Assembly: GCA_024305745.1 (NCBI GenBank)
Contig: JAHRBS010000012.1
Span: 2,113,001 to 2,177,000 of the forward strand
Length of the DNA: 64,000 nucleotides
Direction of reading: 5' to 3'
From: Polyporus tsugae
Taxonomy: Eukaryota > Basidiomycota > Agaricomycetes > Polyporales > Polyporaceae
The translations under genes and the position numbers were made by a program. Below, in pieces: positions 13,109-24,900 of the stretch. The notes under the pieces were generated by a model. That model had not been told where the DNA came from. It ran no database searches and saw only the letters and a list, made by a program, of their open reading frames with translations. Position 1 is the stretch's first letter, and each line of letters starts with the position of its first letter.

Positions 13109-13309
13109 CTCACATCCGCTCGCCCACATCGCCCAACCACTTCCTGATCTCATCGCACTTGACGAAGCCTGTATTCGCCTTGTCAAGGCACTCGAATGCA
13201 GCCAGCCCCGGCTCCGCGTCAATGCCGTAGAGGTGCCGTCCATCATGGTGAGGAACATCGGGAAGGTGAACCCGCGGTCGGACCCGCCATTGTCAGATAG
13301 TCTTGGGAA
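13109..13309 (-). pseudogene. Relic exon of a myosin regulatory light chain (EF-hand, RLC1-like)
   Basis: On the minus strand a segment starting just after a TTTAG acceptor reads PRLSDNGGSDRGFTFPMFLTMM. After a one-base frame change it continues RHLYGIDAEPGLAAFECLDK, then ANTGFVKCDEIRKWLGDVGERM, and ends at a TGA. This matches the central exon of fungal myosin regulatory light chains, which have FTMFLTMM, then HLY, AFESFDENDSG and KWLxxVGERM. The frameshift at the MM/RHLY junction and the immediate stop indicate a dead copy. A GTGAGT donor sits just after the stop, so the exon edges persist. I found no neighbouring RLC exons, so it is an isolated fragment. A sequencing error could explain the frameshift but not the missing exons. 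Confidence 0.6.
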
Positions 13310-13574
13310 CTAAATTCCGCGTAGGCTGCCGCGCGCAGAGCACAAGAACAGTGAGACATGGGAGGAGGACGCGTTGAGAGAGGGGGCCAAACAGAAGACA
13401 ACAAGACAGGCGTCTCCGGGACGGGGACCGGGGCGTTGTTGTTCGGGAGGAGAGGAGGACTAGTGAGTGCAGTCGACCGCATTACTTTACTTTATTTCCT
13501 CCATTTCGCTGGGCGCGGATATAGAGCCCTTCCTGGGCGATTCTCAATACTTCCGTCCGCCTTAGCCGACGCTC

Positions 13575-16500
13575 ATGTCCTCCTCGACCCAACTTAAACT
13601 CCCCAACTCCCTCCCCTACCCCATCAAGCTCCTCCACCTCGCCGCTCCCCTCAACACTGAAGTCCACCGCGGCACCCGTCTTCTCGACTACTCCTTCGCA
13701 TACGTCTCGGCAGAGGGCCAAACAGAATCTAGGTTCGGAACATGGGACTCGCCTCTTGACGGCACCGTCACCCGCTGGCTGTTCAACAAGGGCGAGGTCA
13801 TCCAGAGATCCCGCGCGGACGAGTCCCCGGCCGTGTCCATCCTAGAGCCCTGCAAACATGGCATCGTCTTCGGCGGCCTCTGTGGCATCTGTGGGAAGGA
13901 CCTCACCAGGTGCGCTCCCATTCTGCCCCCGCGCCCTCACGCCCCCTCCCGCGTTTGCCTCGCCCCACGCGTTGTGCTTATGCTTTCTCTCCCGCAGGTC
14001 TGATTACCTCGGCAGCCAAATGGACCACGGCGGCGCCACAATACCCATGACCCACGACCGCGACGGCCCGACCGTCTCCCTCGAGGAAGCACAGCGCATC
14101 GAGCGCGACACCGCCCAACACCTCTACTCTTCCCGCAAACTCTCCCTTATCGTCGATCTCGATCAGACCATTGTCCACGCGACCGTCGACCCCACCGTCG
14201 GCGAGTGGATAGCGGAGGGAGAGGTATGGGAGACCCGCCAGGCGAAGAAGGCTGCCGCGCCTGAGGAGAAGGAAGAGGGTGAGAAGGAGGAGCAGGCCGC
14301 GCTTGATCCGGGCCCGGACAACGACGAAGTGAATCCGAATTGGGAGGCACTCAAAGACGTCAAGAAGTTTAGGCTTGGTCCGGAAGCGCTTGGCCAACCA
14401 CACCAACGAGGGTTCAAGGGCAAGGGCAAGGAGATTGAGCAGAATGGCTGCATGTACTACATCAAACCACGGTGCGTACTCTTCGCGCGCTACCCATTTC
14501 CCCTCTGCATCGTGTCCTGCATGCACCTGGTGTGGTCAGTTCCAAGCCTGAGGGCCACTACTGTATAGGGAAAGCCACGGTCAGGTCGGGTACGGGTACG
14601 GGTTAGCTGAGAGTGGACTCGAGTAAAACCCGTGGCCGCTCTGTCGGGTATCCATACTGGACCCTCGGCGGGGAGGCCGTGAATTGCCCGTCTTCTCGTG
14701 CGGAGTGTCGGCGGGATGTGCGTATCTGCCATTGTGTTCTGCCGGATGACCGTCTTTGGGATTGTTTCCCAATGGCCCAACAGGTACTTAACGTCTCCAG
14801 CCACGGGTTACCTATGCATATACCCGGACCCGAGCAAACCCTTATCCTGGCCACCTGTACGGGTACGGGCACGGGTATGGCACAACCCTTACGGGTAGAC
14901 CCGTGTCCATCCTATACCGCTACATACCCATTTACCCCTCAAGATTCTCTTTCGCTGACCACTCTTCTCGTACGCGTGCCACTGTAGGCCCGGACTGCTA
15001 GACTTCCTGCAGACTATGGGGACCAAGTATGAAATGCACGTTTATACGATGGGTACGCGTGCTTACGCAGAGGAAGTCTGCGCGGCCATCGACCCTGGCG
15101 GCAAGGTTTTCGGGAATCGGATCCTCTCCCGAGACGAGAGTGGCAGTAAGCTCCGGATCCTCTCCGGACCCGAGCAGTGGGGCTGACACGTCGATCCTAG
15201 GTTTGACGCAGAAGAGCCTCCACCGGCTCTTTCCCTGCGACCAGTCCATGGTTGTCATCATTGATGACCGCGCAGACGTCTGGGAGTGGTCCCCGAACCT
15301 TGTCAAGGTTGTCCCCTGTGAGTATGCAGATCCCGCGTCCTGCAAGGCACACTAACAGCTTCTGGAATTGAAGATGACTTCTTTGTGGGGATCGGCGACA
15401 TCAATTCTGCCTTCCTTCCCAAGCTTGAGCCACTTGCTCCCGTGGTACCTCCGCCGCCACCACCTACAACAGCAGCCGCGGATGATGACGCCGACGCAAC
15501 GCTTGTTGTCCCTGACGCGGAGGATGCGGACGACTCCGACCTGGAGGAAGACCTCCTGGAATCGTCCGATGACCTTGTGTCACCAGCGGAAGAGGGTTTG
15601 TCCGAAGCCCAGAAGGACGAGATGCTGTCACAGAACACCCTCGCGCTCGAGGCGCAGGTCGAGGAGCGTCCGCTAGCGAAGAAGCAAGAGGAGCTCCAGG
15701 AGACGGCCAAGGAAGAAGCGGCTGAGAAGGCCGAGCACGAGGCATCGGATTCTGTCGCTGCAGAGAACGGCACTTCCCCTGCTCCTGCGGAGCAACATGA
15801 GAAGGAGAAGCCGGTGCAGAAAGCGCTGCTCAAGAACGACGACAACGAGTTGGACAGAGTCCAGCAGGTGCGTCTTGCAACGCGCCCTTCCTCAGGTCAT
15901 TATTGTTGAGCTGTTATCCAAGATTCTGGAGCTAGTTCACGAGCGATTTTACGGCGCCTATGAGGCACGCAAGCCTGACGAGGAGCATAAGTCTCCCAAG
16001 AAGAGGTCGGGTAAGAGGCACGACGCGCCGGTGGAATATGATGTTCGAGTGAGTTTTGCTCGTGCCTGTTGTCGAAGGAAACTGCTCACTCCGCACAGAC
16101 TATCATTCCCCGAATACGAATGGATACCCTAGCAGGCGTACATATATTATTCACCAGCGTCATACCCCTCGACCAACGGCCACAGACGGCCGAGGTCTGG
16201 AAGACTGCCACGGCCTTCGGAGCACAATGCCACACAGAACTATCGAATAAGATCACGCATGTTGTCACAAACAAGGTACGCCGCGCTTGAGACGCTCGCC
16301 GACGGCCACTCACGTCTGCGACAGGACAGCACGCAGAAGGTCGATGCCGCGCGCCGCTGCCTCGGTATCCACATCGTCTGGCTCAACTGGCTGACCGACT
16401 CCCTCGCGCTCTGGCGGCGGCAGGACGAGACGCCGTACCTGCTGCATCCCGCCCGGCCCGAGGACGCCGGCGCCGCCGGCGCAGTTGCGAGTCCCACCTC

Positions 16501-17263
16501 GGATGCTCACCAGATTAGTTCTGACCCAGACCCCGACGCAGATGACTGGGACGAGCTCCACGTCGACTCTGGCAGCCGCGCCCTCGGCGTCCTGGGGGTC
16601 GAGGGGCCAGGGCCGGGGCCCGGAGAATTCGAGCCCGAGGAAGTGGACTGGGCCGCGGCGAACGACGAGGTCGAGGAGGCCATGAACGAGAGCGACGACG
16701 ACGGCGAGGGAGAGGGAGAGGGGGGAAGTGTGAAGAGCGCAGGCGTGGGCGGGATGTCGGAGGACGAAGGATCGTGGACGGACGAGTCCAACAGCATCAT
16801 CAGGTACGTTCCCGGCTGCAGCCGTCTGGACTTGTACTGCGGGCTTCTTGGGGGACACAGAGCTACCTTCCTGTTCTGACATCGCCCTTGCGTTCTCAGC
16901 AGCACAACGTCGTCGCCACGGATGAAGCGGAAACGTATCAGAAGCCTGACGCCCTCGGAGCTCGGCCCACGGAACGGCGCGGACGGGGACGTCCTCCGGT
17001 CCCCGCTTGCGAAGCGCAAGAAGCTCGCCGCGGACCGGTCGGGGGCGTCGCCGCTGAAGGAAGCGTTCACCGCCGAGCAGCTGCACGTCGCGTCGCGGCG
17101 CACGAGCGAAGATCTCAGCACGAAGGGTAGCCGACATTCGTCGCCGATGAATGGGGTCGGGGACGGGGACGACGAGAACACGGACGATGACGATGGCGCG
17201 AGCGAGGTGAACATGATCGACGACGACTTCCTAGCACGCGAGCTTGAGGAGGAGTGGGGATAG
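13575..17263 (+). CDS. FCP1: RNA polymerase II CTD phosphatase FCP1
   Basis: FCP1 removes phosphates from the Rpb1 C-terminal domain to recycle RNA polymerase II. Nine exons (13575-13909, 13998-14471, 14988-15145, 15201-15317, 15374-15867, 15923-16048, 16099-16275, 16325-16803, 16900-17263) stay in phase and encode about 907 aa. The catalytic DxDxT motif is DLDQT near residues 165-169. The FCPH domain continues through HVYTMGTRAYA and VVIIDDRADVW. A BRCT domain follows, running from about PRIRMDTLAGVHILFTS to HIVWLNWL. The C-terminal tail is acidic with a basic RMKRKRIR cluster, probably a nuclear-localisation signal. Intron 2 is 516 nt, about ten times the size of its neighbours, and contains short GGGTAC repeats. 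The gene is complete. Confidence 0.95.
14588..14879. repeat. GGGTAC-type short tandem repeats and inverted repeat inside FCP1 intron 2
   Basis: The oversized intron (14472-14987) carries CGGGTACGGGTACGGGT near 14587-14603 and a second degenerate array TACGGGTACGGGCACGGGTA near 14857-14876. Between them AACCCGTGGC (near 14627) and its reverse complement GCCACGGGTT (near 14800) form an inverted pair. The arrangement suggests a small repeat-derived insertion that is spliced out with the intron. No open frame or clear target-site duplication is visible. Confidence 0.5.
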
Positions 17264-17701
17264 CGGGTAGCGTCGTGGGGGAGGGGATTGGTGATCTGGG
17301 ACTGCCGGATTGCTTGTTTTTGTTCGATGCTGTGATTCCGTCTGTTAGCTCGCTGTGCGCTATAGTAGTAGTATTGTGCGATTTATTGGCCGTGTGTAAC
17401 TATGTATCATTACTATACCTACAATGGATTCCTTCTACGACTATAGATACTGTCTTGAACATAGTGTTGTTCAACGCTCTGAGCAGCTGCGATCGCGCCT
17501 CGTAGCTGCAGACGTCGGTGGTATTCCATAAGTCGAACCACCCAAGCCCGGCAGACAGTGTCTATGTCTACTGACCACCGTCCATAAGAGTTAATAATTT
17601 ACTGCATTACGACCGAGCTCCCATTCCGGCATGCCGGCATTCGGCCGACGATAAAGAGGGCCATGCCAGACCTTTGTGTTGATGTCCTCTTACATTGCAC
17701 A

Positions 17702-19672
17702 TTATGAAGTGGCTATGGGCATAATCGGCGAAACAACCACCATCCCGTCCGTGAAGGGCTCGTAGGCTGGTAGAGCACAGGCGCAGCCACAGCCCGATGC
17801 ACAGACGGCATCTTCCCGCCCCCGCCAGCATTTGAGGTGTGAAACATGGAGACACCTTGAGCAAACGTGATACAACCCTGAGTATCCGTGGCATCATCAG
17901 CTCAACCCGAACTCCAAGTATTAGTATAGTATTTGGGCCGCTCGACATACCTTTGATCGTGAGCCGACGGATAGAGCACCGAGCAGCAAGCCTGCTAAAG
18001 CAATGGGGACATACTAGGACGGTTCCGGGGTCGCTTGGTGTCCCACAGTTCTGGCAGGGTCGCAGATAACCTGTGAACAACTTCACTGGTTAGGTCTATG
18101 TTCGCCTCAATTCACCACAACTCACCTATTTGTACCGAGTACAGTGTTTCATCGGCGATCACAGTGTCAAGTGCCAACCCCTAGATGTCGTCCTCGACAA
18201 GCTTGAGGAGCTCGCCTCACTTTTCGGGAATCTGCCACGTGGGCAGCATCTCACCATACGCGAGCACATGGCACAAGAGTTGTAGGATCTACGGATTCCA
18301 CGGAAGCCTATAGGGGAAGACAGCGTAGTAGGCTCGATCCAGCCGTTTGGGTTCAGACTCCGCTCACGAGGAGCACCCAAACGGCTGGTCTGACTGGGCG
18401 TCCCTTTGGCAGGGCGTCCGTATATGGTACCCGTGTGAAAACGTACTTGGTGAAATCGCAAGTTGGCCTCTGCACGGAAACGACGACGACATTCTATCGC
18501 CCTTAGCTCTCCCTAATAACACGCCTTTTTTCACAATAATGTGGCCTATAGAAGCGCTGAGGAGATGTTCAAAGCTCCTTATGCATTTCTGGACCCAAAA
18601 CCAGCTCTGTGTACTTGCCCAGTGCATCCTAGCCAACTTCGGGTGGCCCAATACCAGCTTCTATTGAAGAAGTATTAAGTCATAACCCAATGTGACGTTT
18701 CGAAACTATTTAAGACCCTAATCAAGTCTTGTACCGGACCAGAGAATCTTTTCTGGTGGTGGTCGCAGCACAGTATTGCCATATATTGCTCATGAGATGA
18801 ACACCTGAGCTCAGTTCTGGACCTCATCTTGCTACATTGGTGTTTCAAGGATTTTAGAAACCTCTCGCGGACATGTGTGTTACAGGAAAGTGGAGGCGTC
18901 GGGCGTGAAGTTGTTGTGGACAGCAGTAAGCGCTCGGTCGATGTGAGAGCGCTTACTGGCTCGCTGTCGTGGAGCCCCGTTGAGCACAAAAGTACATAAC
19001 AGGGCACTCAGCCTCCTTCATGTCTATATTTTGCATGGGAGCCAAAGGTTGATCCATTGAAGTACTTATAGTGTTGGTTTTCTAGTTCATTGGTACCCAT
19101 AAACCTTGCGTTGTGTTCAGGTTGTGTTTCTCCAAAGGGCGGAATGCATGATTTTCCTAAGTACGTTTTCACACGGGGTCCATATACGGACGCCCTGCCA
19201 AAGGGACGCCCAGTCCGACCAGTCGTTAGGGACACATCTCTCTTTCACTCTCCGCTGATGTGACCCGAACGACTGGTTCGAGTCTAACAGCGTAGCTAGA
19301 AGGAGGTCGTTGCCTATTAGCGGGTTGCTGAACGATCTTTTGGAGTGTCTCCGGTTGGGAGCCACATTCATCGTCCGCGTAGGAGTCATACCCGCCTTCT
19401 GTAAACCGAAGAGTCAGCTTGGGTGGTTGTGCGGTGTCTAAAAGGGATATATTTGCATCGTCTCCATATCGATAGGCCAGAACTGGAGGGTCTTGTCCTT
19501 CGACCAAGTGATGAGTTGAAATTCAGTGTTGTTCAGCGTCCATGAATGAGTTTCACAACGTCCGCTTGCCCTTCAAACTTTTCGATAGACAGTGTCGGGT
19601 CCTCGTGAACATACATCTCGAGTGCCGTCTCGCCTCTCTGGGGCAGGCTCAATACGCCCTGGCCGAACGGCA
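17702..19672 (-). pseudogene. Decayed duplicate of WDR59 (SEA-complex subunit)
   Basis: The 3' coding part of WDR59 is recognisable: the cysteine-rich C-terminal finger (CGTPSDPGTVLVCPHC) and upstream VLAYGEMLPTWQIPEK and VIADETLYSVQI. Against the intact gene it carries two nonsense codons, TGA at 18217-18219 (CGA in the intact copy) and TAG at 18181-18183 (CAG in the intact copy). After about 18290 the sequence jumps to the middle of the gene near 34604, is interrupted by a 958-bp element, and resumes with the KLTLRFTEGGYDSYADDECG segment. Near 19669 it jumps to the PKS upstream region. The WD40 start and most of the RWD region are gone. It cannot make a SEA subunit. Confidence 0.9.
18329..19286. 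mobile_element. 958-bp non-autonomous TIR element (Mutator-like candidate) with 9-bp target-site duplication
   Basis: The element starts TAGGCTCGATCCAGCCGTTT and ends with the inverse of TAGACTCGAACCAGTCGTTC. Long terminal inverted repeats of about 120-130 bp (18329-18450 and 19156-19286) include an inner block beginning GACTGGGCGTCCCTTTGGCA that is almost identical in inverse. Each terminal repeat also contains its own small palindrome around CCAGNCGTT. The 9-mer ACAGCGTAG flanks it on both sides (18320-18328 and 19287-19295) and occurs once at the matching position in the intact WDR59 (34631-34639). Long TIRs with a 9-bp duplication fit Mutator-like elements. I see no transposase, so it would be non-autonomous. 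Confidence 0.88.
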
Positions 19673-21865
19673 GATCCCTTCAAGAGCTTGAAGTTGTCGA
19701 CCGTAACTGAAGTCAACTCTTCGTGCGCCACTCCCAGCCGGCGACCCCCGCACGCTGCAGGGGAATGCATGTAAATGTTGGTACATACAAACCCGGGCCC
19801 ACCGAATCGTGATCGCAGTGAACTACGGAAAGGTTAGAGGTCTACTCAATACCACATGGCTGCGGGATCCCAATTCAGCCGTCCGAGAGGTCCACGGCGA
19901 ATAACGAATATTGGATGATAAAAAAACATACTTCTTCTGTCAGAGATGGTGTTCACGTCAAAATAGATGAGAGAAGCTGGAAGGAACGAATCCATCAGGT
20001 GCGCATTGACACAGAATGATTCGCTCAGTTACAATCAGTCGTTTGCGTACAGTTCTGCGCTGACTTGAACCTTCGCCCAGGATCCCTGACACTTGAATGC
20101 GGCGTGTCTGCTGCACTTGCAAACGATAGAGTCAGCATGGCTCTTCTGTGTTCGATTGGATGGTCAGCCGACGAATGCGAGGGAGATGAACATTCAAGTT
20201 GCATGCGCGGGTGAAAATTCGCCCATCGCATAATCCGACACTAGCGACGAACCAGGCTGCGGACAGTTAGTATCTGGGTTGGGGAAAGCACAGGACGAAG
20301 CAATAGATAGTCGCGTTTATAGTGACATTCGACGTGCACGAATCCGAACAGTAAGTAGAGTCTACAAGATGCTCTCATCATGTAGTACACGAGTTCATTT
20401 CGACATTTCCGCAGTCGTGGACAGGTGAAGGGGGGACCTTGCCTGGGCTCATCGAGTACCATGTGTAGACAGACTCCGCGAATACGAGGGGGGCATCAAA
20501 GAAGGCTCCGCGTACTAGAGGCCCACGGACAACGTTTCTGATTTCCAAGAAGAGGATGTCTTAAAATGCTTAGCCATACATAGAACGGGAGCAATTCTGC
20601 GGTGATCGCGGTATTCTGACACTGACAACGGTTGGCGAGGAGAAGTGGCAGGGCTACTGTACCGGTGATGTGCGCGCCGTTGGAAACGGAGAAAAGCCTG
20701 CCGAGTCACCTGACGAGCCACTGGCACGCCGGGTCTTACCGAGAACGGCTGGGCACTGCCACCGTGCGTCTGTGTTTGGGCGCCTAAACATCCGCTGGAT
20801 GCATATGGCGCTTGTGTGGATCGCCGTCTCCCATCACGTCTAGGTTGTGGCACGCAAGTTCCTCACGATCAATCACTCAATTGCCATCCAACTGCGGCAA
20901 AATCTCCCCCCCCCTGGCATGTTCAGTGTCAGACTTTGACTGCTCTTTTTGGATATCCCCCAAACCGCGGGCGCACGCCGCTGATTGCAGCCTAGTCTCC
21001 GTTGATAAGTATACGGACAATGGATGACAGTCGATCCATTTTAGTATATGATTGCAGCCCTGAAAGATGCAAACAATTGTCTGCCGAGCTCAGCAATCCG
21101 ATGGAGGATCATCACTAGACTCGAACCGACAGAGTGAAGAGAGACATGCATTGCTTTTGGAATCGCCTTTGCTGTGCATAGCAGGGTGCTTGAGGGCGCT
21201 TAGAGGTTGGCGCCCGTCAGAAACACGAGCCTGAGCATGATGCATGTCGCGGCCTGCGCCGTGCCATGAAACCCACTCCTCCAACCCTCTTCTTCCGGCT
21301 ACCGGTCAGTTTACATCGCGTCTGACATATGACCTTGTGCTCACTAGCTGTAGCTCGGGGCTCGATGCTGCGGGTGTCTATCCTACTGGATGTAAAGAAT
21401 GTACCTCTCCGCGATGCTCTCCAAGTCGCCATAGGCACTGTCGTTTGTCCGTGACTCCGACTCCGCTACCCTTGATCTTCGACGTCGTATCAGGAAACAT
21501 GGAGATATCAGCGCACGATGCGTCTTCATGAACTCAATCACAAATTTGATCTTCCAATATTCTATGCCGACTCTAAGTACGTTTAGGCTTGACATACGTG
21601 TCCATCTGGCATCAAGCACGTACACTTCCCTGCGGGTTCTTAGCAAGCCTACCTTTACCTCACACATGGTCCGCATTCTCCTAGCACGTTCCTCACCGAG
21701 CTTGGGGCTAACTATTCGCAGCATCATGCTAGAAATATCCCTTGGAATCCTAATAAGGCTGGCCATCAGGACGCTCGCTGGCTTGCGATGATATGGGTCA
21801 AATGAGGAGAATCACAGTCACAACCAACAGCGTGGATATTGGTGGTCTCCTTGTTTCCTCGTGCG
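19673..21865. other. Upstream region of PKS copy 1, no supported gene
   Basis: About 2.2 kb aligns with 38712-41480 of unit 2 but differs by several indels and many substitutions. Open frames such as 21383-21766 (minus) are disrupted in the other unit and show no known domain. A short minus-strand stretch near 20461-20531 reads RGPLVRGAFF in both units, perhaps a relic of an older gene. Confidence 0.5.
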
Positions 21866-21871
21866 TATAAA
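21866..21871 (+). promoter_or_regulatory. TATA box of PKS copy 1
   Basis: TATAAA lies 79 bp upstream of the PKS start codon and is conserved at the equivalent place before copy 2 (41481-41486). The sequence between TATA box and ATG is almost unchanged between the copies, unlike the region further upstream. Confidence 0.6.
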
Positions 21872-21944
21872 GGGAGGGGTGGGATATGAGACGGTGCTTA
21901 GAGACGTCTTGCACTCCCATAGATCAACACTCATCGCTCTAGAC

Positions 21945-24900
21945 ATGCATGCCAACCAGACCAAGATCGCTGTGGTATGTCTGTCAACAGTGTTGTCAAT
22001 GATGGTTCTTATGGGCCATCCACCAGGTCGGCATCGGTGCTCAACTACCCAGCGGTACCTCCTCCAACACCAACCTCGACTATCACTCCTTCTTCGAGTT
22101 CCTCCTCCAGAAGGGCGAGGCCTACGAGCCCATTCCCAAGGAGCGTTTCAACATTGAATAGTAAGCATGCTTTATCTGACTTAGACCTGTGAACTTGTTG
22201 GCTAAGAGCTCCCCATCAGCATCCGCGGCAATGCGACGGGCAAGATCCTCGCCGACACGGGAGCCTTCCTGAAGGACATCGACCAGTTCGACTTTCTCGA
22301 GTTTGGTATCACTGCCAAGGATGCGAAGTACATGTCGCTGAGCACTCGCAAGCTCGTCGAGGTCGCTTTCCTCGGTCTCCAGGATTCGGGCATCGACTAT
22401 CGCGGGAAGGACGTCGGCTGCTACATGTCTGGCGTCGCTCACGACTTCTACTCTGTTTCCGGCCATGTAGGTAGCTAATCGACTCTTGCAGTGAACGATG
22501 CTGACCCCATGTGTTCTTAGGACGACAGCGAGGCGAAGGGTTCCTTTGCGTACACCCCGGCGATGGTCGCCAATCGTGTCTCGTATCACCTCGACTTGCG
22601 TGGGCCGACGGTACCCATCGACACTGCCTGCAGCTCGACTCTGTATACGACCCATCTCGCCGTGCAGGCACTGCGCAATGGAGAATGTGAATCCGCCGTT
22701 GTTGGAGGGTGTCAGATGAACCACCGGTACGTGCCTCATGTCTGTATGTGCAACCAGTCGACAACGAAGGCTGATGGGACTTGCTCGTTAGGTTCACGGA
22801 TTGGCTGATCTACACTCAAGGTGGCATTCTTTCCCCTGACGGGAAGTGCAAGCCGTTCGATGCCACTGCCAACGGGTAAGAGAGACGCATGTGTGCTTTT
22901 AACTTTCTGACATGTGTTCTAGCTTCGGCCGCGGGGAGGGTGCCGTTGCTATTGTTCTGAAGCCTCTGGAAGATGCCATTCGCGACCACGATCACATATA
23001 TGCTACTGTACGTCCATGTCATATCCTTCTTTACAACATTATTGACGTTGCGCAGATCCTTGGTACTGGTGTCAACTCCTCTGGTGCTCTTGCGCCTGTC
23101 AGCGCGCCCGTCGCATCGGCGCAGAGGGATGCCATGCGGCGCGCATTCGCTCAGACGGACAGGAAGCCCCAGGATGTTGACTTCCTCGAGTTGCACGCTA
23201 CTGGTACGTCTGACGTTTCGGTCACCCATACTACACCGCACCTGTCCTCATCTTTCTCAGGTACTGCCTCTGGAGATCCCACGGAGGCCAACTGGGTCGG
23301 TGCGGAGTTCAAGCGTGATGATGAACTCGCGTTGGGCAGTGTTAAGGGCAACGTCGGGTACGTCCATGAACCTCCATGATGAGTGTTGTGCTTGATGGCT
23401 AGTGAAAATGTAGTCACCTGGAGATCACCGCCTTCCTGGCGTCGCTCTGCAAGGTCTGCGGCATTTTCGAGACCGGGCTCATCCCTCCCAATGTCAACCT
23501 TGTGACCCCGAATCCTGCGATCCACTGGGACGAGTACCGCTTCCGAGTGCCAACCGAGGTGGAGCGCCTGAAGGTCCGTTCGGCAACCCGCCCGGCTCTG
23601 GTCGCGATGACGAGCTCGGGCATCGGTGGCGCGAACGGGCACGCTGTCATTGAGGGCCCTCCTGTTGCGACTAAGTCGACCCCTGCGTTCTGGGTGGAGG
23701 GTGTTGCCGCGCCTTCCCTACTGATCGCTGGTGGCCTGTCGCCGAGGTCCACCACTGCTGTCGGGGAGTCGCTGTTGAACGTTTTGGAGAGCTCGGACGT
23801 CGCCGGGCTGTCGAAGGTCTATGGTCGTCGGGCGCGATCGATGACATGGCGTTCTTTCGCTGTGGCGAACACCAGCAAGACCCCGAAGTTCAACGAGGCC
23901 GCCATTGTCCCGAAGCACAAGGCACCGATTGTCTTCGTGTTCTCTGGCCAGGGCCCCCAGCACTTCCAGAGTGAGTCCGTTCGCATAGTAATGTCGTGAA
24001 GGTGATGCTAACGTCACTCCAGTGGGACGCGATCTGTTCCGGTTATGCGCCCCTTTCCGCGCCAGCATCCTCGAGCTCGACAAGGTTTACGTGGCTGCGA
24101 CGGGCTCCTCGCTCATCGAGTTGGGGCTTTTCACCGAGACTGTCACGGACACCAAGGATCCTCTCGGCGACCCGTGGCCCATTGCTATCACCCTCCCCGC
24201 TTTGACCATGCTCCAACTCGCCCTCGTCGAAACCCTCGCTGCCGCCGGAGTGACGCCCGACATCGTCATCGGCCACTCAGCCGGTGAGACTGCCGTGCTC
24301 TCCGCTTCCGGTTCTGGCTCGAAGGAGCTGGCCTTGGAGGTCGCGATTGCGCGTGGCTGCGCCATGGCCCTGCTCGAAGAGGCCAGTGGTACCATGGCTG
24401 CGGTATCGTGCTCTCCTGAGGATGCTGCTGGCATCATTGCCGAGGTCCACGCGGAGCTGGGCGAGGGCACGCTCACGGTTGGTTGCTACAACACTCCCGC
24501 TGCTGTCACGCTGTCCGGCGCGGAGTCGCACATCGACCTGGCCGTCAAGAAGGCGAGCGCGGCCGGGATCTTCGCCCGCAAGCTGCGCACGAGGATCCCC
24601 GTCCACTCTGACATGATGGCGCTCTGCCAAGCGGAGTTCGAGAAGCTCGTGCAGGACGTGTTCTCCCGTTACCCCACTTCAGCGCCCACTGTGGAGACCT
24701 ATTCGACGAAGACTGGTGAGTTGTACACGGAGGCGTTCGACGCGCAGTACTACTGGGACGGCACCATGGGTCCAGTTCGCTTCACAGAGGCCATCACCGC
24801 ACTTGCTGCGACGCACAAGCATGCGACGTATGTCGAGATCGGGCCTCACCCCGTCTTGACAAGCTACATCTCGTCGATGACAGAGAAGAACACGCTCATC

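Noticed and set aside
17607..18086. Minus-strand open frame of 159 aa in unit 1
   Set aside because: It runs through an intron and a different frame of the WDR59 relic; the true finger motif is only partly in this frame and the upstream exon has nonsense codons.
18347..18667. 106-aa plus-strand ORF inside the TIR element
   Set aside because: No transposase signature such as a DDE triad or zinc finger; it overlaps the left terminal repeat and is likely chance.
21383..21766. 127-aa minus-strand ORF upstream of PKS copy 1
   Set aside because: The matching region of unit 2 is broken into shorter frames, and no domain is recognised, so it is unlikely to be a conserved gene.
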